This document shows, piece by piece, positions 1-11,870 of a DNA stretch of 64,000 bases. A program made the translations under genes and the position numbers. This stretch comes from Candidatus Tokpelaia sp. JSC188 (GTDB taxonomy: Bacteria; Pseudomonadota; Alphaproteobacteria; Rhizobiales; Rhizobiaceae). How positions within the stretch are numbered: position 1 is the first letter of the stretch; each line of letters opens with the position of its first letter. The notes under the pieces were generated by a model. That model ran no database searches. It worked only from the letters and a program-made list of their open reading frames with translations, and was not told where the DNA came from. The DNA lies in NCBI GenBank assembly GCA_003331065.1, contig QENB01000001.1, forward strand, positions 310,001-374,000, given 5' to 3'.

Positions 1-3000
1 CCACTGCGTCATAATAGCCATATTGACCCAGTGCTCCGAGTTTTTGTAGGCGCTTAAGATTGGTAATGGCCTTGGTCGGTATGTATTGTGCTGCAAGCAT
101 GCTAGCATAGGGAGCTATTACCGCATTTCGTGATAAACCACGTTGCAGCCCTAAACTTGGGACCCCGAAATTGGTATACTGATAATACATCAATGAGTCT
201 CGGGCATTAAAAGCGGCTTCTGATATACCCCAAGGCAGTTCACGAGTTTTTGCATAGGCAAGTTGTCGACGAATAATAAGTCGATTACTCTGATCGAGAA
301 GGGAGCCACGCGGTTCGCGCATGATTAGCGGTGGCATGAGATATTCAAACATGGATCCTGACCATGACAAAAGAGCACCCTTCCAACCTACAGAGACAAG
401 AGGGCGTCCAAGCTGAAACCAGTGTTCAATCTTGATATCTCCTTTGGCGATAGCAAAAAAGCTTGAGAGGCGAGCTTCTGATGCTAGGAGATCGTAGCAA
501 CTTTCATCCAATTGATTATCTTCAATACGGAAGCCAATAGACATGAGTCGCCGTTCCTTGCGTTCCAGGAAATCGAATTTCATATCAAAGGCATACTTTC
601 TGGCCTGTTTACTGAGTTTAAGAAGGCGGGTTCTTATAGCCCGGCTGTTATATTTATCATTGACATCTTGGCTATGGGCACGACAGGTTGCAACGAGTTT
701 GTAAATCCACTCCATGCTGATGCTGCTTCCATCAGTTTTAAGCTCCTTGTCAAGTTTTCTGACAAGCGCTTTGATATTAGCAGCCATAGCTAACAAAATG
801 CCGATATTTGAAGCCACTATTTTCGGTCGCTTGATCATAAGATCAGAAATCTCTCGAAATTCCAAAAGCAGCTTTGTGATTTGCTTATGCAACGGATGGC
901 GATCATTTGCATAAGCAGGAATGTTATTTAGGATCTCTGTAAAAATACTATTGACATCAAGAAGTCCTGAAGGATCGCCTTGTAGGGAAATAAAAGGGGC
1001 CTCGGCCCATTCATTCAAAGCAGCAGAAAGGGTAACTAAATGACCTGCTAAATTGCCGGAATCAACAGTTGAAATATAAAGTGGCGGTAAAGGGCAAAGT
1101 GTATCAGTTTCATACCAATTATAGAGGTGCCCATGGTATTTTTTCATAGTTCCGACCGTATTCAGTGTATTTTCGATCCGATCCAGTGTTTCATTGAAGC
1201 TGATCCAGCCAAAATCCCGTGCGGCAATAATAGAAAGAAGATAAACGCCGATATTGGTCGGCGAGGTACGTTGGACAAGAAGCGGCCTGGGATCTTCTTG
1301 AAAGTTATCAGGAGGCAGATGATGGCTTTCTTCTGTAACAAATGTTTCGTAAAAATACCAAGTACGTCGTGCTATCTGGCGCAAAGTGCTAACATCACTT
1401 CGACATACTGCTAGAGCATTTCGTTTTTGTGTTGAACGGCTGACAAGGTATGCAATAAAAGGTGAAAAAAGCCACAAGAAAGTAAAAGGAATAGCAATTG
1501 GTATGCTAGTATTGTTCTGGAAAGCAGGGAGAGCAAATGAAAAAATACCGATGACAGACGCAGGCCACATTATCACAATATAATGGATTAGTGTATTTGG
1601 GGTTGATCTGGTTGCTGCTGATGTGCGCCATTCAAGTAAATGACGGTGAGAGATGCCCATGCGGTATAAAGAGCGGATTATAGCATCCATCATATAGTAA
1701 GCTGTATGAGCTAAAAATGTTGTTTTGAGTAGAATATTGGTCGCAACGGTCGCAATATCTATCAAGATTGATTGGCAATGAGCGCGTATCAGACAGTTAT
1801 GATTTATCGAGACGATATTGCGTACAATACCGAGTATGGAAGAAATATGCATGCTAGCTACTAGAAAAAGTTGCCAGAAGATTGCAATCTCAAACGGCAT
1901 GAGACACCAGCTGGTAATAGAGGCGATAATCCAGGCAAATGGTGTCAGACTTCGACGCAAATTGTCTTGCAATTTCCAGCGAGTAATCAGGTTAATCTGT
2001 CGTCTTTTGAACAGATAAGGCAAAAGCTGCCAATCGCCACGTACCCAGCGATGATGGCGAGCAGCATCCACATGATAGGTTGTAGGATAATCTTCAATGA
2101 TCTCAACGTCGCTGATAAATGCAGTACGTGCATAGCCACCCTCAAGCAGGTCATGGCTTAAGACAGTATTTTCATCAATCTGCCCTTTAAGCGCGGTTTC
2201 AAAAGCATCAATTTCATAAAGCCCTTTGCCGGTGAATGTACCCTCACCTAGAAGATCTTGATAGGTATCAGAGATAGCAAATACGTAAGGATCAATACCG
2301 CGATCAACAGAAAAAACCCGTTGCAGAAAGGAAGATTCATCACTAGCATTAAGTGAAGGAGTCACTCTTGGTTGTAAAATGGAATAGCCTTTGATCACGC
2401 GTTGTGATCCAATCTTAAATCTTGGCTGGTTAAGTGAGTGGTTGAGTTTGCCAACCATTCGAGTAACCGCGTTAGGTGTTAAACGTGTGTCAGAATCTAA
2501 TGTCATCACAAAACGAATATTAGACGGTAATCGAGGATCATGTGGAAGAAAGCTGGTTTTCCCGCCTCTCCGCAACAGCTTGTTTAACTCATGTAATTTC
2601 CCACGCTTTCGCTCCCAACCCATCCAGCAGCCTTCTCTTTTATTGAAAAGACGGCGACGGTGAAGGAGAAAAAAGACGGGTTGACTATTACCGCAATAAT
2701 GCTTGTTCAGTTTTGCAATCTCCTCCTTTGCCTGATTAAGTAGAGCAAGGTCGTTGCTGGTTTCTGCTGTCTGTGCATCCACCCAATCCGTTATGAGTGC
2801 AAAACTGATCGCTCCGCGCGGGTTGCTCAGATAATGCACTTCAAGATTTCGGATATGCTCATTGATAGAATCATGAGATGTGATAAAGGTTGGTACTACG
2901 ACAAGGGTTCGCGCATTTTCTGGAATGCCATTTTTATATTCATAACCGATAAGTCTTCTTGGTTTTATAAACCATGAAAAAAGGGTATTAAAGAGTGAAA

Positions 3001-4369
3001 AAGCCATATCCATTGCAGGGAAAAATGCTAGAGATGTGAAAAGCAAGACCAATTTTTCCGGTGTGCTGCTATACACAAGCAAGCTATATACAGAAGCAAT
3101 GATAGTTATAGCTAACAGTGAGACTGGCACAATAATGCCCCAGATTTCTGTATTACGATAACAGTGCATAAAAATTTCTATCAGAGACGGACGGTAACTA
3201 CAGGCCTTTTCCAGTTGAGATCGATCCTTATCAATGAGATACCAACCAATTGAATGAGTAGGATTTTTTCCTTTTCCGCTTTTCGCAGCAAGCATGATCG
3301 CTTTTTGAGTTACTTCTGATTCGCTTAAAGGTGAGCGGCGTGCAATTTTTTCAATAATAATACGATAAGCATTGCGTGAATGAAAATCGATTTTATTGAA
3401 ATCTGTGTTATCCTTCAGCAAGAAATCCACATAACTAACGCTTTCAAACCAAGTGGTCCAGTTAACGTCATCGATGGCCTTAAGTGACTTGATGATGTTA
3501 CCCATAGTTACACAGCTAGCTGTTTGATAGTTGTGCTCTTGAGCCATGATCTCTTCAATGCTTGTTCCAAATTTTGCGAGATGCTGTTCAAGCCATGTTA
3601 GAGGTATAGTTGCACTAATCGATGAATTGCGCAAACGTTGAAGAAGATGACTAGAAAAAGTTTTATCTGCGACTAATTCTTTGTAAAAAGAGAATAGGTT
3701 ATCCAATGCTTTTTCGTCGCGGGTTAGCACAACTTTATCTGCCATTTGATTGGCAGCCTGACGCATGCGGTGACTGTGCACGATAATAACAGAAAGTCGA
3801 CGTGCATTTTCAATAAGAACAAAACGAATTGCAGAAGATATAGCCCATAACTCGCCGATTTGGAGAGGGATAATTTTCTGATATCCTTCTATCATAGCAG
3901 TTAGTGTTTTTAGAGAGAAATTGCTGTCTGTATGGGCAACATAAAACCAGGCTAAAACAAAAATCTTAGGAAGATTAGGTAAAGTCGAATAAACGGGCAG
4001 TTGGCGCAGGAATTTTTTTGGAAAGCACCGTCTTGTTTGTTGGAGTGAATTGTCAATTATATGATAATTATCAATCAGCCAATGGGCGGCAGGGGAGATA
4101 GTATCATTATCACGGGCAAAAGCATCTGTCTTGCGAAAAGCATTCAGAGTAATCTTGGCATTCTGGAGTAGGCGTTTCTCAAAGAAAAGTGGTACATACG
4201 CTGGAAGCTCAGGTGTTTTATCCGATACCATGCCTTTGGCTAGGTTGTGCAACGCCTTTTCCGTTTTATACGGAGCGCGTATGGGCGGAAGCAGAATAGG
4301 TTGTCGCAGACAATATATTTTTTCCCAGTGGAAGAAAAGTCTTCGAGCAAATAATGCAAAGTTTGCCAT
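1..4369 (-). CDS. ndvB: Cyclic beta-1,2-glucan synthase, partial (C-terminal half outside window)
   Basis: This frame stays open from the ATG at 4367-4369 to the left edge: 1456 codons read without a stop. AGAGG lies 8 nt before the start. The family (NdvB/ChvB/Cgs, about 2800-2870 aa) is an inner-membrane enzyme that builds cyclic beta-1,2-glucan from UDP-glucose for the periplasm, serving osmoadaptation and host interaction. Visible parts: a soluble N-terminal region; membrane segments near residues 430-480; a GT84-type transferase core with DSDTRL near 625 and RHHRWVRGDWQ near 773 (the QxxRW-like site); more membrane segments near 800-980; then a glycoamylase-like region with GWKGALLSWSGSMFEYL near 1330 and PWGISEAAF near 1380. 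The C-terminal GH94 phosphorylase part would lie left of the window. No frameshift was seen in the visible part, so it appears functional. Confidence 0.93.
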   Translation of the reverse strand, partial: MANFALFARRLFFHWEKIYCLRQPILLPPIRAPYKTEKALHNLAKGMVSDKTPELPAYVPLFFEKRLLQNAKITLNAFRKTDAFARDNDTISPAAHWLIDNYHIIDNSLQQTRRCFPKKFLRQLPVYSTLPNLPKIFVLAWFYVAHTDSNFSLKTLTAMIEGYQKIIPLQIGELWAISSAIRFVLIENARRLSVIIVHSHRMRQAANQMADKVVLTRDEKALDNLFSFYKELVADKTFSSHLLQRLRNSSISATIPLTWLEQHLAKFGTSIEEIMAQEHNYQTASCVTMGNIIKSLKAIDDVNWTTWFESVSYVDFLLKDNTDFNKIDFHSRNAYRIIIEKIARRSPLSESEVTQKAIMLAAKSGKGKNPTHSIGWYLIDKDRSQLEKACSYRPSLIEIFMHCYRNTEIWGIIVPVSLLAITIIASVYSLLVYSSTPEKLVLLFTSLAFFPAMDMAFSLFNTLFSWFIKPRRLIGYEYKNGIPENARTLVVVPTFITSHDSINEHIRNLEVHYLSNPRGAISFALITDWVDAQTAETSNDLALLNQAKEEIAKLNKHYCGNSQPVFFLLHRRRLFNKREGCWMGWERKRGKLHELNKLLRRGGKTSFLPHDPRLPSNIRFVMTLDSDTRLTPNAVTRMVGKLNHSLNQPRFKIGSQRVIKGYSILQPRVTPSLNASDESSFLQRVFSVDRGIDPYVFAISDTYQDLLGEGTFTGKGLYEIDAFETALKGQIDENTVLSHDLLEGGYARTAFISDVEIIEDYPTTYHVDAARHHRWVRGDWQLLPYLFKRRQINLITRWKLQDNLRRSLTPFAWIIASITSWCLMPFEIAIFWQLFLVASMHISSILGIVRNIVSINHNCLIRAHCQSILIDIATVATNILLKTTFLAHTAYYMMDAIIRSLYRMGISHRHLLEWRTSAATRSTPNTLIHYIVIMWPASVIGIFSFALPAFQNNTSIPIAIPFTFLWLFSPFIAYLVSRSTQKRNALAVCRSDVSTLRQIARRTWYFYETFVTEESHHLPPDNFQEDPRPLLVQRTSPTNIGVYLLSIIAARDFGWISFNETLDRIENTLNTVGTMKKYHGHLYNWYETDTLCPLPPLYISTVDSGNLAGHLVTLSAALNEWAEAPFISLQGDPSGLLDVNSIFTEILNNIPAYANDRHPLHKQITKLLLEFREISDLMIKRPKIVASNIGILLAMAANIKALVRKLDKELKTDGSSISMEWIYKLVATCRAHSQDVNDKYNSRAIRTRLLKLSKQARKYAFDMKFDFLERKERRLMSIGFRIEDNQLDESCYDLLASEARLSSFFAIAKGDIKIEHWFQLGRPLVSVGWKGALLSWSGSMFEYLMPPLIMREPRGSLLDQSNRLIIRRQLAYAKTRELPWGISEAAFNARDSLMYYQYTNFGVPSLGLQRGLSRNAVIAPYASMLAAQYIPTKAITNLKRLQKLGALGQYGYYDAV

Positions 4370-5039
4370 ATGTTAACCTCTAAATGCCAAAATAGACTGG
4401 AAATTTACGTCACTTTTCCAAAAAAAACCAGTTTATGATAGTATGGTGGTGGTAGGGTTGTTTTTTAAGACGTTGGTTTCTCTGATTTAGAAGAACTTTC
4501 AGAAAAATTTCTTTAGTATTTTGCAAGCTTCGATTATCTCTAATGATCTGAAAACCTTTATAAAGCATATGATTTATTCTTCTTTTATTTTACATCTTCG
4601 TCATAGCGAATGCGATGGATAGTGGATTATTAAAACGCAAAAAGTATATTATATAATACCAGAACGCAGGAGCAAAGATTGTCAGGATTTCAAGTTGGAC
4701 CTATCATATCAACAATTAGGAAATTGAATATCAAGAGTGAAACATCATTGGTCGTTTAAAAATTACTAATTGGACGATGATATTGCCAAAAGTAAAACCG
4801 ATATTAAATAATGTCTGTAAGGGCGCCGATGAAAGCAAGAATAAATTCTATGACTAATTAAATTATAGAATTGCAATTTGGAATAGTAGTAACTTTCATG
4901 AGGACAGTTATAGAAAATACTAAGGTAAGATTCTTGGAAGACGAGCAGAATAATCATTGACGATGAGAACGATTGTGCTTTCAGTTTTTTGGAAAAATGC
5001 AATCAGTTTTAATATTATTGTACCACTGAAAGGAAAATT
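4370..5039. other. Intergenic spacer, about 670 bp, no gene recognised
   Basis: AT-rich spacer between the divergent ndvB and trxB genes. It must hold promoters for both, but I see no clear consensus boxes. A 78-codon minus-strand frame at 4766-5002 has no recognisable motif and an implausible composition, so I do not call it a gene. AAAGGA at its right end serves trxB. Confidence 0.6.
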
Positions 5040-6005
5040 ATGTCTGATTACCATGCTCCTGTGCTGATCATAGGATCCGGACCGGCTGGATATACTGCTG
5101 CTATTTACGCTGCTCGTGCCTTATTTCAGCCGATTCTGATTACTGGTTTACAATGTGGCGGACAGCTGATGGTTACTAGAGAAGTAGAAAATTATCCTGG
5201 TTTTGCTGATTCAATCCAAGGGCCCTGGTTGATGGAGCAGATGGCTCGTCAGGCAGAATATGTTGGAGCTCAAATTATTTATGATATGATTACCTGTGCG
5301 GATTTATCGCAACGGCCTTTTACACTTAGAGGTGATTCCGGTAAAGTATATAGTGGTGATACAGTAATTATTGCTACTGGTGCACAGGCACGTTGGTTAG
5401 GGCTTGCAAGCGAGCAGATTTTCATGGGAAGCGGTGTTTCCGCCTGCGCGACGTGTGATGGTTTTTTTTATCGCGACAAAGATGTTGTTGTCGTTGGTGG
5501 TGGTAATACAGCACTTGAAGAAGCGCTCTATCTTTCGCATCTAGCCAAATGTGTCACAGTTGTGCATCGCCGTAATAAATTTCGTGCTGAAAAAATTATA
5601 CAGAATCGTTTGTTTGCACGGGAAAATGTGCAAATAATATGGAATCATGTAGTTGATGAGATTACGGGGAATGAGGCATCTTCCCATAAAGTAGCGACTG
5701 TAACAGGTGTTCGTCTTAAAAATCTCAAAAATGGGGAAAAAATGACCATTAGTGCAGAAGGCATATTTATCGCTATTGGTCATGCACCTTCTGTTTCACT
5801 GTTTAAGGATCAATTACGCCAGAAAAAAGGTGGTTATCTTTGGACAAAAGCCAATTCAACGGCGACGAGTATCGCTGGGGTTTTTGCTGCTGGAGATATT
5901 TCAGATGGTGTTTTTCGTCAAGCTATTACTGCAGCGGGAAGCGGTTGTATGGCGGCTCTTGAGGCGGAGCATTTCTTAAATTTACAGATTACGCCAAAAG
6001 GATGA
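5040..6005 (+). CDS. trxB: Thioredoxin-disulfide reductase
   Basis: Cytoplasmic FAD enzyme that reduces thioredoxin with NADPH. At 321 aa it has normal family length. The FAD-binding GSGPAGYTAAIYAAR motif lies at residues 12-26, the redox-active CATC at 136-139 followed by D140, the NADPH-binding GGGNTA near 153-158, and the C-terminal FAD motif GVFAAGDI near residue 280. The ATG is preceded by AAAGGA at good spacing. It stands alone, divergent from ndvB. With gshA and dsbB it makes up the thiol redox genes of the window. The identification is secure; only the regulation cannot be read. Confidence 0.97.
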   Translation: MSDYHAPVLIIGSGPAGYTAAIYAARALFQPILITGLQCGGQLMVTREVENYPGFADSIQGPWLMEQMARQAEYVGAQIIYDMITCADLSQRPFTLRGDSGKVYSGDTVIIATGAQARWLGLASEQIFMGSGVSACATCDGFFYRDKDVVVVGGGNTALEEALYLSHLAKCVTVVHRRNKFRAEKIIQNRLFARENVQIIWNHVVDEITGNEASSHKVATVTGVRLKNLKNGEKMTISAEGIFIAIGHAPSVSLFKDQLRQKKGGYLWTKANSTATSIAGVFAAGDISDGVFRQAITAAGSGCMAALEAEHFLNLQITPKG

Positions 6006-6006
6006 A

Positions 6007-6192
6007 CTATAATGGACAGAAGTCTCTAGAAGCGAATTCGTATAACCACTGCTCGATTAGGATGGATTCCGCGTTCTTATACTTCAGTGAACGCCGTATG
6101 GCATGGCGGCGCAGATTTTTCTGACTTTCACAGTCGGCATCTTCACACTGAATCAGTGCACATTGAGTAATGTGTTGCTTTTTCAGAGTCAT
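6007..6192 (-). CDS. Small hypothetical protein, unrecognised
   Basis: A 61-codon frame starting ATG with AGGAG only 2 nt upstream, which is too close for an ideal ribosome site. It ends tail-to-tail with trxB, one base from the trxB stop. The protein is charged and carries CALIQCEDADC near residues 11-21, but I recognise no family and no membrane segment. It could be a real small gene conserved next to trxB, or a chance frame. Comparison with related genomes would decide; I lean slightly to chance. Confidence 0.3.
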   Translation of the reverse strand: MTLKKQHITQCALIQCEDADCESQKNLRRHAIRRSLKYKNAESILIEQWLYEFASRDFCPL

Positions 6193-6819
6193 GTCTCCTG
6201 TCTGATTTAATTGAGCAGGGTGACTGTAAGCTCTCTACGGTATATTTATCATTTATATTTGTAAAGCTTAAAAATATCCGTTCAAAACTTTCTAAAAGTT
6301 AGGAAAACTAAGTGCTCACCTGCGAGTTACAAAAACTTTTGAGGTAAGAGTAGGTTGGTTGATTGGACGCATACCCTAGTTCTTCTGCCGTTATCCAGAT
6401 GTTTGAACACAGCTTCTTCTTTAATAATGAATCTGACCATGAATTGCGCAGACTGTACTGTTTATTAACATCAACCAAAAAAGTCGATTTGATACAATAC
6501 CGCCTTTACAACACATACACACGCTTACGCAATCCTCTGATTGCATTTCACAGCTATAAACTGCTTAGAATCAGCTGGATAATATGAACGATTGATCTAT
6601 GCGTATCTCTCTTTATTGTAATAAATTCTTGCGCAAGATCAAATCGCCATTTTGTCCGTGATTTTGGAATTTCTTTTTTGAAAGCACGTGATTGGTCTAT
6701 TTAATAATAGGGTAGGATTTTTCATAAGTTGGATTTATCTATTTTCAAATCCTTCAAACGTTATTGATGCCCAGAAATCAAGACTGAGAAGGCGAATTTC
6801 TGGATTGAGGGATAATTTT
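6193..6819. other. Intergenic spacer, about 630 bp, no gene recognised
   Basis: Spacer downstream of rpsA. A plus-strand frame of 74 codons at 6363-6587 has no family features. An 8 bp inverted repeat (6771-6778 with 6796-6803, loop 17) lies shortly after the rpsA stop and could be a weak terminator, but no T-run follows it. No remnant of a known gene was recognised. Confidence 0.5.
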
Positions 6820-8520
6820 TCAATCTTTGTCTTGTTTTTTGAGCGCAGCACCAAGAATATCACCAAGTGAAGCACCAGAATCAGTCGATCCGTACTGGGC
6901 GACAGCCTCTTTTTCTTCAGCGATTTCAAGTGCTTTGATCGAAACAGAGATTTTGCGTGTCTTTTTGTCGAATGCGGTAACGCGGGCATCGACCTTTTGA
7001 CCAATGCTAAAACGCTCCGAACGCTGCTCATCACGATCACGCGATAGATCAGTACGGCGAATAAAAACATCAAGGTTGTGATCAACAAGCTTGACATCAA
7101 TGCCATTGTCGTTGACAGCAGCAACTTCACAGGTAACAACCGACCCCTTACGCAGATCATCCAAAATGGTGCCTCCACCGATTTTGCCTTGTAAAAATTG
7201 TTTTATACCAAGCGAAATACGCTCTTTTTCAATATCAATATCTAAGACGATAGCCTTAACAACATCACCCTTGCTATATCCTTCAATTACTTGCTCACCT
7301 TGGCGATTCCAATCAAGGTCAGAAAGATGAACCATGCCATCCACATCCCCCTCAAGACCGATGAAAAGGCCAAACTCTGTCTTGTTTTTGACCTCGCCTT
7401 CCACAACCGTACCTATCGGAAACTTCTCGGCAAAGGCTTTCCATGGGTTTTCAAGAGTTTGTTTAAATCCAAGAGAAATGCGGCGTTTGACCGGATCAAT
7501 TTCTAAAACAACTACTTCTACCTCTTGTGAAGTAGAGAGAATTTTGCTTGGATGAATATTTTTCTTAGTCCAGCTCATCTCTGAAACATGGATAAGCCCT
7601 TCAATTCCAGGTTCGATTTCAACAAATGCACCATAATCAGTAATGTTGGTGACGGCACCTTTTGTTTTCTCAGAAACTGGATACTTTTCAGCAATACCTT
7701 CCCATGGATCGCTTTCAAATTGCTTCATTCCAAGAGAAATGCGGTGCGTTTCCTGATTGATACGTATTATCTGCACCTTGAGAGTTTGTCCAATCGAAAG
7801 AATCTCGGAAGGATGATTGACGCGGCGCCACGCTATGTCTGTAACATGCAGTAGACCATCAATACCACCAAGATCAACAAATGCACCATAATCAGTAATA
7901 TTTTTGACAACACCGGAAACAATTTGCCCTTCTTCAAGACTCTGAACAATTTCAGAACGCTGTTCTGCCCGGCTTTCTTCAAGAATTACACGCCGCGAAA
8001 CAACAATGTTACCGCGGCGGCGATCCATTTTCAGAATTTCAAAAGGCTGCGGATTATGCATCAGTGGTGTAACATCTCGGATTGGACGAATATCAACTTG
8101 GCTGCGTGGAAGAAAGGCAACAGCACCGTCAAGATCCACTGTAAAGCCACCCTTAACTTGACTGAAGATAATGCCTTCAACACGTTCGCCATTATTGAAC
8201 TTTTCTTCTAGACGGGTCCAACTTTCTTCACGTCGGGCTTTTTCACGTGAAAAAACGGCTTCACCTAAAGCATTCTCAACACGTTCAATGTAAACCTCAA
8301 CTTCATCACCGGGTTTGAGGGCAGCGTTCTTGCCCTTTGTACCAAATTCTTTAAGTGGAACACGACCTTCAACTTTAAGGCCAGCATCGATAATAACCAT
8401 ATCTTTTTCAATGGCAATAATGCGACCCTTGACAACAGAACCTTCACTTAGATCTTGTTTTGCAAAAGATTCTGCAAGAAGGGATTCAAAATCCTCACGT
8501 GTAGAGTTGATTTTTGACAT
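6820..8520 (-). CDS. rpsA: 30S ribosomal protein S1
   Basis: S1 binds mRNA leaders on the 30S subunit and helps initiate translation of structured messages. The 566 aa length and six OB-fold S1 repeats fit the family: first repeat from about residue 22, then about 110, 195, 280, 367 and 455. Repeats 3 and 4 share the strongly conserved NITDYGAFV and end in ISLGMKQF/ISLGFKQT. TTAGGAG precedes the ATG. It is the last gene of aroA-cmk-rpsA, a typical Hyphomicrobiales order, but is separated from cmk by 224 bp holding a probable own promoter and a structured leader, which suggests separate control. Confidence 0.97.
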   Translation of the reverse strand: MSKINSTREDFESLLAESFAKQDLSEGSVVKGRIIAIEKDMVIIDAGLKVEGRVPLKEFGTKGKNAALKPGDEVEVYIERVENALGEAVFSREKARREESWTRLEEKFNNGERVEGIIFSQVKGGFTVDLDGAVAFLPRSQVDIRPIRDVTPLMHNPQPFEILKMDRRRGNIVVSRRVILEESRAEQRSEIVQSLEEGQIVSGVVKNITDYGAFVDLGGIDGLLHVTDIAWRRVNHPSEILSIGQTLKVQIIRINQETHRISLGMKQFESDPWEGIAEKYPVSEKTKGAVTNITDYGAFVEIEPGIEGLIHVSEMSWTKKNIHPSKILSTSQEVEVVVLEIDPVKRRISLGFKQTLENPWKAFAEKFPIGTVVEGEVKNKTEFGLFIGLEGDVDGMVHLSDLDWNRQGEQVIEGYSKGDVVKAIVLDIDIEKERISLGIKQFLQGKIGGGTILDDLRKGSVVTCEVAAVNDNGIDVKLVDHNLDVFIRRTDLSRDRDEQRSERFSIGQKVDARVTAFDKKTRKISVSIKALEIAEEKEAVAQYGSTDSGASLGDILGAALKKQDKD

Positions 8521-8719
8521 AAAATCTCCTAAAATGTGTTCGGTACGGCTTACAGAACACCTGCGCCAAGGTTTGTGTTACAGTTGGCACGGCTTTAACC
8601 TACTTCCATGTAGGAAAATTTTGGCGCCAAGGTATAAGCCGTACGGTTTTCAGAACTTGTCTTTACATCGCTATTTGATCTGGAGTAAAATCGAGTTCAT
8701 ATATTGAAGGCAGATTATA
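8521..8719 (-). promoter_or_regulatory. Structured 5' leader and -10 box of rpsA
   Basis: On the minus strand a perfect TATAAT (8714-8719) follows the end of cmk and could drive rpsA. The leader downstream is rich in repeats: a 10 bp inverted repeat GTACGGCTTA/TAAGCCGTAC (8543-8552 with 8635-8644), a 10 bp direct repeat GCGCCAAGGT (8563-8572 and 8624-8633), a third partial ACGGCTT copy near 8590, and a small hairpin CCTAC/GTAGG (8599-8614). S1 is known in other bacteria to repress its own translation through a folded leader. I infer a similar role here; the fold itself was not computed. Confidence 0.5.
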
Positions 8720-8744
8720 CACAAGAACAATTTGAGCTTCTTTT

Positions 8745-10729
<1,985 letters not shown>

Positions 10730-10940
10730 TTAAAGAACAACCGAATCTTGAAGTAAAACTAAATAAGCACTTCTCTCTTTTGTATCATAGGGAATTGCTA
10801 TCGTCAGTAATGAAATTTAACACTTGAAAGTCTATTTCTCTTTGACAAAAACATCATTTTAAGTTTAAGCAGCCAACCTGGAGATTTTCTGTCTTTAAAA
10901 ATTTATATATCTTATGATAGTAAACCGGAAGAGGCTATAC

Positions 10941-11285
10941 GTGGTAAAAACAAAATTTGGAATCAAACGTACTGACCCAGAAACGGGAAAGAAATTTTAT
11001 GACTTGAATCGCGATCCGATTGTGTCACCATACACTGGTATTTCCTATCCGCGTTCTTATTTCGAGTCTTCTGTGAAGGCAGATGAGGAAAAGAAAGAAG
11101 CCAAAGATGAACTTGAACCGACAATCGAAAAATCGGAATTTGTTTCGCTTGATGATGTGGAGGAAAGCGAGAAAGATGATGAATTGCCTGACCTTAGCGA
11201 TGATGATGCATTTCTCCCGGAAGAGGAGGGAGATGATGATGTTAGTGGCATTATCGGCGGTGGTATAAACAATGATAATGAATAG
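10941..11285 (+). CDS. TIGR02300 family protein (FYDLN acid domain)
   Basis: A small protein of unknown function conserved in alphaproteobacteria, usually beside aroA as here. The N-terminal half holds the family signature GKKFYDLNRDPIVSPYTG; the rest is strongly acidic, with runs of D and E. I place the start at a GTG (10941) because GGAAGAGG lies about 7 nt upstream and the family normally begins a few residues before the KRTDPETG stretch. An in-frame ATG at 10914 is the alternative. About 114 aa. Highly charged and probably cytosolic; its biochemical role is not known. Confidence 0.9.
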   Translation: MVKTKFGIKRTDPETGKKFYDLNRDPIVSPYTGISYPRSYFESSVKADEEKKEAKDELEPTIEKSEFVSLDDVEESEKDDELPDLSDDDAFLPEEEGDDDVSGIIGGGINNDNE

Positions 11286-11568
11286 CCATACGACATCTGT
11301 CTTTAGAATTCAAAAGTTGCTGCGGGGAATTTTTATTCTTTTGCTTTATCAAGGATAATTGGCAAGTTCTTTAGATAAGTTATGGTTCTAGATTTTTTTC
11401 GGAAAAACAGTTTTTTGCTTGATTTTTTGCGAGAAGCAATCTATGCAATGCCGCGCATTGGGGCGTTTGATTACAAGAATCCAAGGTGTTTTTTGAGAAG
11501 TATGACGGGTTCACAGCTACGTTATTTTCATTTATTAGGGTGTGTTAGCTTAATTCCTAATTTGCAAA

Positions 11569-11644
11569 GGGGCTATAGCTCAGTTGGGAGAGCGCCTGCA
11601 TGGCATGCAGGAGGTCAGCGGTTCGATCCCGCTTAGCTCCACCA
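11569..11644 (+). tRNA. tRNA-Ala (GGC)
   Basis: A 76-base cloverleaf including an encoded CCA end. The D-arm AGCTCAGTTGGGAGAGC, anticodon stem CCTGC/GCAGG with loop ATGGCAT (anticodon GGC) and the T-loop GGTTCGATCC are all present. The acceptor stem GGGGCTA pairs with TAGCTCC, including a G-T pair. The flanking spacers 11286-11568 and 11645-11870 hold no gene. Confidence 0.96.
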
Positions 11645-11870
11645 AAAGTTTTATTTTGGAGTATTTTTCGTTTTTTGAATAACAAAAGAATTGACAAACT
11701 GCTGTTTGCATATTGTATCTTTCCCCATTATCACTTTAGTACCAACTGGAAAGTTGTTTAAGACTACGAAAGTAGAATTTCAAGAATCTGAAAAACATCG
11801 CGCAAAATCTATGATTTGCGTTTTAATCTACAGATTTTATAAAAATAAAAAATTGCAATCCTTTTAATTG

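Noticed and set aside
1..4369. First impression that ndvB is degraded, because only short plus-strand frames are obvious there
   Set aside because: Reading the minus strand codon by codon shows one open frame running off the left edge.
4766..5002. 78-codon minus-strand frame between ndvB and trxB
   Set aside because: Composition rich in F, I, Y, S and C as expected of chance frames in AT-rich DNA; no motif.
11382..11636. 84-codon plus-strand frame over tRNA-Ala
   Set aside because: It reads through the tRNA gene itself and has no family match.
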